Below the pieces are notes generated by a model. It made no database searches, was not told the origin of the DNA, and saw only the letters and a list, made by a program, of their open reading frames with translations. From Verrucomicrobiota bacterium (GTDB lineage Bacteria; Verrucomicrobiota; Verrucomicrobiia; Opitutales; Oceanipulchritudinaceae), in contig JAAAOD010000074.1 in the NCBI GenBank assembly GCA_009908535.1, positions 1 to 11,720 of the forward strand: a DNA stretch of 11,720 bases, given 5' to 3'. The stretch's first letter is position 1, and every line of letters starts with the position of its first letter. The translations under genes and the position numbers were made by a program. This document shows positions 8,496 to 11,720 of this stretch, piece after piece.

Positions 8496-8768
8496 ATGTC
8501 CGAATCCGAAGTCGTTGAAGTCGAAGGCAAAGTCGCTGCCGTCCTCCCTGGAACCATGTTCCGCGTCGAATTAAAGAATGGCCACCAGGTCCTCGCTCAC
8601 ATCTCCGGAAAATTGCGCAAGCACTTTATCAAGATCACCGTCGGGGATACCGTGAAAATGGAAATGACCCCCAAGGATATCGACAAGGCGCGCATTATCT
8701 ACCGCTTGCGGAACGCCTCCGCCAATCGCAACGCCCCCATCCGCAGCTATGGGCCCCGTCGGCGCTGA
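8496..8768 (+). CDS. infA: translation initiation factor IF-1 with C-terminal extension
   Basis: A 90-residue protein whose first 72 residues are a complete IF-1 OB fold: 'VEVEGKVAAVLPGTMFRVEL' (7-26), 'NGHQVLAHISGKLRKHFIKI' (28-47), 'VGDTVKMEMTPKDIDKARI' (49-67) and 'YRLR' (69-72). IF-1 binds the ribosomal A site during initiation and helps IF-2 and IF-3. Most bacterial IF-1s stop near residue 72; here 18 more residues rich in Arg and Asn follow and end 'YGPRRR'. The ATG at 8496 begins the usual 'MSESE...' start and has no Shine-Dalgarno. The gene is divergent from tadA, with only about 55 nt between starts. No clear terminator follows it before the cysK promoter region. Confidence 0.96.
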   Translation: MSESEVVEVEGKVAAVLPGTMFRVELKNGHQVLAHISGKLRKHFIKITVGDTVKMEMTPKDIDKARIIYRLRNASANRNAPIRSYGPRRR

Positions 8769-8788
8769 GCCTTTTCCATCCCCGGAGC

Positions 8789-8833
8789 TTGACAAGAACC
8801 GGGCTTATCTTCGATTAATAGGTTTCTGACCTA
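8789..8833 (+). promoter_or_regulatory. candidate cysK promoter with overlapping inverted repeat
   Basis: A perfect -35 box TTGACA (8789-8794) is followed after 18 nt by the weak AT-rich -10 candidate GATTAA (8813-8818). The expected start (about 8825) lies inside the inverted repeat TAGGT-TTCTG-ACCTA (8819-8833, 5-bp arms). The placement would suit a repressor operator; the regulator is unknown. Confidence 0.35.
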
Positions 8834-8864
8834 ATGGACCCAAGTTACTAAGGAAGAGGAAACA

Positions 8865-9833
8865 ATGAAAGCACTGGCAGGATCGGTAGTGGACACGATC
8901 GGGGGGACACCCCTGGTGAAACTGAACGCGGCCGCGGAAGGCGCGGTGGCGGACGTGTACGTGAAGTGCGAGTGGTACAATCCGCTTTCGAGCGTGAAGG
9001 ACCGAATCGCGAAGTCGATGCTGGAAGCGGGGGAGGCGGAAGGCCGCCTGAAGCCGGGCGGGGTGGTCATCGAGCCGACGAGCGGCAACACAGGCATTGG
9101 CTTGGCTTTTGTCTGCCGTGCGAAGGGATACCGCTGCCTCCTGACAATGCCGGAGACGATGTCGATGGAGCGGCGGGTGTTGTTAGGACTGCTCGGCGCG
9201 GAGCTTGTTCTGACGCCGGGACCGAAGGGGATGCCGGGAGCGATCGCGAAGGCGAAGGAGCTGATGGAGGAGCACGGGGACGACGCCTACATGCCGGGCC
9301 AGTTTGACAACCCGGCGAATCCGGAAATCCACCGGCGCACGACGGCGGAGGAGATCTGGGAGGCGACCGAGGGGAAGATTGACATTTTCATGGCCGGAGT
9401 CGGCACCGGCGGCACGATCACCGGGGTCAGTGAGGTTTTGAAGGAACGCAAGCCGGGCATGCAATCGATCGCCATCGAGCCGGCGGCGAGCCCGGTGATC
9501 AGCGGGGGAAATCCCGGGCCGCACAAGATCCAGGGAATCGGGGCCGGTTTCATTCCGAAGAATCTCAACGTTGATATCATCGATGAGGTCGTCACGGTTA
9601 CCAACGAGGATGCCTTCGAGACGGCCCGCGCGGCATCCCTCAGTGACGGGCTTCCTCTGGGGATTTCCAGCGGGGCGACGATCTGGGCGGCCGTGGAAGT
9701 GGCGAAGCGCCCGGAGAACAGTGGCAAAATGATTGTCGTTCTGGCTGCCAGCCCAAGCGAACGCTACCTCAGCACACCCCTTGCCGACACCGTGCGCGAG
9801 CGCATGTCGAGCCTTGAGACGGTGGCCATCTAA
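8865..9833 (+). CDS. cysK: cysteine synthase / O-acetylserine sulfhydrylase, CysK family
   Basis: A 322-residue cytosolic PLP enzyme that makes cysteine from O-acetylserine and sulfide. Visible features are 'TIGGTPLVKL' (11-20), the PLP lysine K45 in 'NPLSSVKDRIA' (39-49), the substrate-binding loop 'PTSGNTGIGLA' (71-81), the phosphate-binding loop 'GVGTGGTITG' (178-187), 'IQGIGAGFIP' (222-231) and 'GISSGA' (266-271). The tail has 'SERYLST' (298-304), where CysK usually has GERYLST. Length is typical of CysK and too short for cystathionine beta-synthase with CBS domains. The ATG at 8865 follows a clear ribosome binding site (AAGGAAGAGG). No cysE or sulfate gene is adjacent. Codons for Ala and Val are strongly G-ending in the first third and more mixed later. 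CysM-type sulfur donor preference cannot be excluded. Confidence 0.95.
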   Translation: MKALAGSVVDTIGGTPLVKLNAAAEGAVADVYVKCEWYNPLSSVKDRIAKSMLEAGEAEGRLKPGGVVIEPTSGNTGIGLAFVCRAKGYRCLLTMPETMSMERRVLLGLLGAELVLTPGPKGMPGAIAKAKELMEEHGDDAYMPGQFDNPANPEIHRRTTAEEIWEATEGKIDIFMAGVGTGGTITGVSEVLKERKPGMQSIAIEPAASPVISGGNPGPHKIQGIGAGFIPKNLNVDIIDEVVTVTNEDAFETARAASLSDGLPLGISSGATIWAAVEVAKRPENSGKMIVVLAASPSERYLSTPLADTVRERMSSLETVAI

Positions 9834-9835
9834 GC

Positions 9836-9865
9836 GAGCGAAGTCCGCTGCACGGCGGCTTGCTC
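9836..9865. terminator. hairpin between convergent genes, possible weak terminator
   Basis: GAGC-g-AAG-t-CCGC pairs with GCGG-CTT-GCTC around a short loop, directly after the cysK stop and 13 nt before the end of the convergent dehydrogenase gene. There is no T run on either strand, so intrinsic termination is doubtful; it may simply stabilise 3' ends. Confidence 0.35.
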
Positions 9866-9878
9866 TGGCGCCGCTACC

Positions 9879-11456
9879 TTATTTCTCCACTGAGCGAAGA
9901 AAAAGCGGCGTTTCCATGGAATTGACTTCATAAGGGCTCTGCGGCTGTGGAATGAGGGTGGTCCAGCTTTCAAGATCCGTTGAGCGCTGAAGGATGCCCT
10001 CAAACTGCACGGAAACGGGAGTCTGCTCCGAAGGGGCGAGCGAGATTTCCGCATCGGCCTCTGGCACGATCCGGCGGAGAACGCCGTCCTGCTTGTTGCT
10101 GAGGTAGATCTGTCCCGGGGTGCCGATGCTGAAGCGCAGGTCTGTACGCGAGGTCGTCCCGAGGCCGCGATCACTGCGGGAAGCGTTGATCAGATCAAGA
10201 AATCGGACGGGCGCACCTCCTTCCTTGCGCAGGCGGATCTCCCGCAACCCCGTCTGACTTCCGTCAAGGGATCCGGATTCGAGATCGAGGGCGAAGAGGA
10301 TGCCGGCGGGGAAATCGGCGAGAAGGAGGTGGCCCTCAAGGGACGGGAGAAGGGTTCCGCGCGCGACTTCACCGGTGGTGACCGCGCGGCTGCTCCGGTT
10401 GACGGGAGGGGCGGCAAAGGTGTTGGAGTGGTCGTAGGCGGCGATCGGATCGGTCAGCTCCACGGGGCTTGTGCCACCTTCATAGGCGAAGCGGCCTTCG
10501 CGCAGATCCCACCCGTAGTGCGCGCCATTGGCAAGAAGGTTGATTTCTTCGACCGAGTTCTGGCCGATGTCGGCGATGTAGCCATTTCCGGTGACAAGAT
10601 CCCATGCGAACCGCTGCGGGTTGCGGAGTCCGTAGGCGTAGATTTCCCCGAGTGTCTGCGCATCGCCGTCGGCAGCAAGGGCGTTCTCCGGGGGGATGCC
10701 GTACTGCCCGTTGGGGCTGTCGTTTCCGAGCGGATCGATGCGGAGGATGGCCCCGAAAGGATTCCCCGGATCTTCCGCGTTTTCCTGCGGATCCCCGCCG
10801 GAGCCGCCGTCCCCGATGGCGGCATAGAGAAGACCGTAAGCGGGATCTCCAGGTCGTGCGACGGTGCGGAAGGCGATCAGCCCGGCGTTGTGGTTGCCAT
10901 AGGGCTGGCGGATGCGAAGGACTTCGCGGTACGGTTGCTCCCCGTCGGCGGGAACAAACGTGGAACGGTCGGGGTCGTCCGTCCGCCATTCGAGGAGGAG
11001 GGTGTCGAAGCCTGTATCCAGCGCAGTCGAAAAGTCCGGCGAGGGGTCCGTGTTTCCGCAGCTGTGAATGGTGTAGAAGCGGCCGTAACCCGCTTTTCCG
11101 GGATCCGCAAAGTCGGGATGAAAGGCGAAACTTTGAAAGCCGGCTTCCCAGGTGGCGACAATATCGAGCTCGGGATAGGATCGCAGATCGAGATAAAGCT
11201 CCACGTTTCCCGAATCCGGTCGTACGAGGTACAGCGGTCCGCGCTGGTCGTTGACGAAGAGACGACCCGCCGGATCCGTCGTGACCACGCTCATGCGCGG
11301 CGGATTGCCGGACGTGGAATCGGGAATCGTCGCCACTTCCTCCACCATGACAACCTCTCCTTCATAAGGGATGGGCTCCGGGTAAGGATCCTGTCCGGAG
11401 AGGAGGGCAGGAGCCAGAAGGCACAGCGGGGAGATTGCAGGAATCGGGGTTTTCAT
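9879..11456 (-). CDS. exported PQQ-type sugar dehydrogenase-like six-bladed propeller protein
   Basis: A 525-residue protein of the glucose/sorbosone dehydrogenase family (PF07995 type), which in known members oxidises sugars with PQQ in the periplasm. Residues 1-22 look like a signal peptide (Lys2, then hydrophobic 'PLCLLAPALLSG'). Propeller motifs are 'FQSFAFHPDF' (107-116), 'NHNAGLIAF' (188-196, H189 at the place of the catalytic His), 'LYAAIGDGGSGGDPQ' (210-224), 'YAYGLRNPQRFAWD' (273-286) and 'IADIGQNSVEEIN' (294-306). The last about 40 residues ('LQRSTDLESWTTL...LFLRSVE') form a small extra domain seen on many exported proteins of this bacterial group. Whether it binds PQQ is not provable here; many relatives have unknown substrates. 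There is no Shine-Dalgarno at the ATG (11456), which nearly coincides with a predicted transcription start. It lies 44 nt after the CPXCG gene. Confidence 0.88.
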   Translation of the reverse strand: MKTPIPAISPLCLLAPALLSGQDPYPEPIPYEGEVVMVEEVATIPDSTSGNPPRMSVVTTDPAGRLFVNDQRGPLYLVRPDSGNVELYLDLRSYPELDIVATWEAGFQSFAFHPDFADPGKAGYGRFYTIHSCGNTDPSPDFSTALDTGFDTLLLEWRTDDPDRSTFVPADGEQPYREVLRIRQPYGNHNAGLIAFRTVARPGDPAYGLLYAAIGDGGSGGDPQENAEDPGNPFGAILRIDPLGNDSPNGQYGIPPENALAADGDAQTLGEIYAYGLRNPQRFAWDLVTGNGYIADIGQNSVEEINLLANGAHYGWDLREGRFAYEGGTSPVELTDPIAAYDHSNTFAAPPVNRSSRAVTTGEVARGTLLPSLEGHLLLADFPAGILFALDLESGSLDGSQTGLREIRLRKEGGAPVRFLDLINASRSDRGLGTTSRTDLRFSIGTPGQIYLSNKQDGVLRRIVPEADAEISLAPSEQTPVSVQFEGILQRSTDLESWTTLIPQPQSPYEVNSMETPLFLRSVEK

Positions 11457-11461
11457 ATTTT

Positions 11462-11490
11462 CAAATAACCGGGGCTTCCCGCCATGTCAA
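11462..11490 (-). promoter_or_regulatory. candidate promoter giving a leaderless dehydrogenase mRNA
   Basis: On the minus strand a perfect TTGACA (11485-11490) is followed after exactly 17 nt by TATTTG (11462-11467, 3 of 6). The expected start is 11455-11456, which is the A of the ATG of the downstream gene. Confidence 0.4.
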
Positions 11491-11500
11491 AGCGGCCGCT

Positions 11501-11689
11501 TCAATCCGCTTCCCGTGCCTGGGCGTGAACTTCGCCGTCCTCCTCATGGAAATCGAGCCACATGGGACGGCAGCAGACCTCGCAGTCATAGTCCCAGCTC
11601 ACCGGCAACTCGTCCGGAGCCGGCCCCGCAACAGTGAAGGCTTCATGGCAGGTCGGGCAGACGACGGTGCATTCCGGGTGCGGGTCCAT
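11501..11689 (-). CDS. small CPXCG-motif cysteine-rich (zinc-ribbon) protein
   Basis: The product is 62 residues with two CxxC-type pairs, 'CPTC' (residues 11-14) and 'CEVCC' (36-40), which probably hold one zinc ion, followed by 'RPMWLDF'. The spacing and the 'DYDCEVCCRPM' block fit the CPXCG cysteine-rich family (PF14255), small cytosolic proteins of unknown function. The C-terminus is acidic. The ATG at 11689 is the natural start; a purine-rich stretch (GGAGGAGG) lies about 19 nt upstream, too far to be a clear ribosome binding site. It is followed by the dehydrogenase gene after 44 nt on the same strand, but that gene may have its own promoter. Confidence 0.85.
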   Translation of the reverse strand: MDPHPECTVVCPTCHEAFTVAGPAPDELPVSWDYDCEVCCRPMWLDFHEEDGEVHAQAREAD

Positions 11690-11720
11690 GGGGAACTTTG
11701 TCCCTTTCCTCCTCCCGCCG

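Noticed and set aside
10329..11468. 379-residue open frame antisense to the dehydrogenase gene
   Set aside because: The minus-strand product has clear propeller motifs; this frame has none.

Overview
The window is a chromosomal housekeeping segment, GC-rich and densely coding, most likely from a member of the Verrucomicrobiota (Opitutae-like). This placement is an inference from three things: the clade-like N-terminus of the TadA homologue, the short C-terminal 'RSTDLESWT...FLR' domain on the secreted dehydrogenase (a style common in PVC-group exported proteins), and the mix of genes with and without Shine-Dalgarno sequences. I see no phage, insertion sequence, CRISPR array, tRNA or rRNA.

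Positions 1-1411 (minus strand) form a three-gene run. In transcription order it is a helix-hairpin-helix 'Cdd1/pathogenicity-locus' protein, a stand-alone Lon N-terminal-domain protein, and the N-terminal 112 residues of an Hsp33-type chaperone cut by the window edge. Divergent from it, positions 1626-5638 (plus strand) carry dnaK, groES and groEL in one direction with about 50 nt gaps, closed by a strong intrinsic terminator (5673-5707). Together these make a protein-quality-control island: Hsp70, both chaperonin subunits, a redox-type holdase and a Lon-domain protein. No CIRCE element is visible. A sequence close to a sigma-54 -24/-12 promoter lies just before dnaK, but its position is awkward.

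Positions 5735-8440 (minus strand) hold tadA (tRNA A34 deaminase), sodA (Mn-type superoxide dismutase, with its own candidate promoter over the tadA stop and a terminator behind it) and a GHMP-family sugar-kinase-like protein. The kinase-like protein resembles L-arabinokinase/galactokinase but has lost much of its signature motifs. It is the most unusual protein here.

Positions 8496-9833 (plus strand) carry infA (IF-1 with an 18-residue basic tail) and cysK (O-acetylserine sulfhydrylase type), the latter behind a candidate promoter and inverted repeat. Positions 9879-11689 (minus strand) carry an exported PQQ-type sugar dehydrogenase-like six-bladed propeller protein, possibly translated from a leaderless mRNA, preceded by a small CPXCG zinc-ribbon protein.

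No intergenic gap exceeds 300 nt. The largest are 1412-1625 (dnaK upstream region) and 7004-7207 (sodA terminator plus promoter of the kinase-like gene). I do not see a clearly new multi-gene system; the best leads are the degenerate kinase-like protein, the dnaK upstream element, and SD-less initiation at highly expressed genes.
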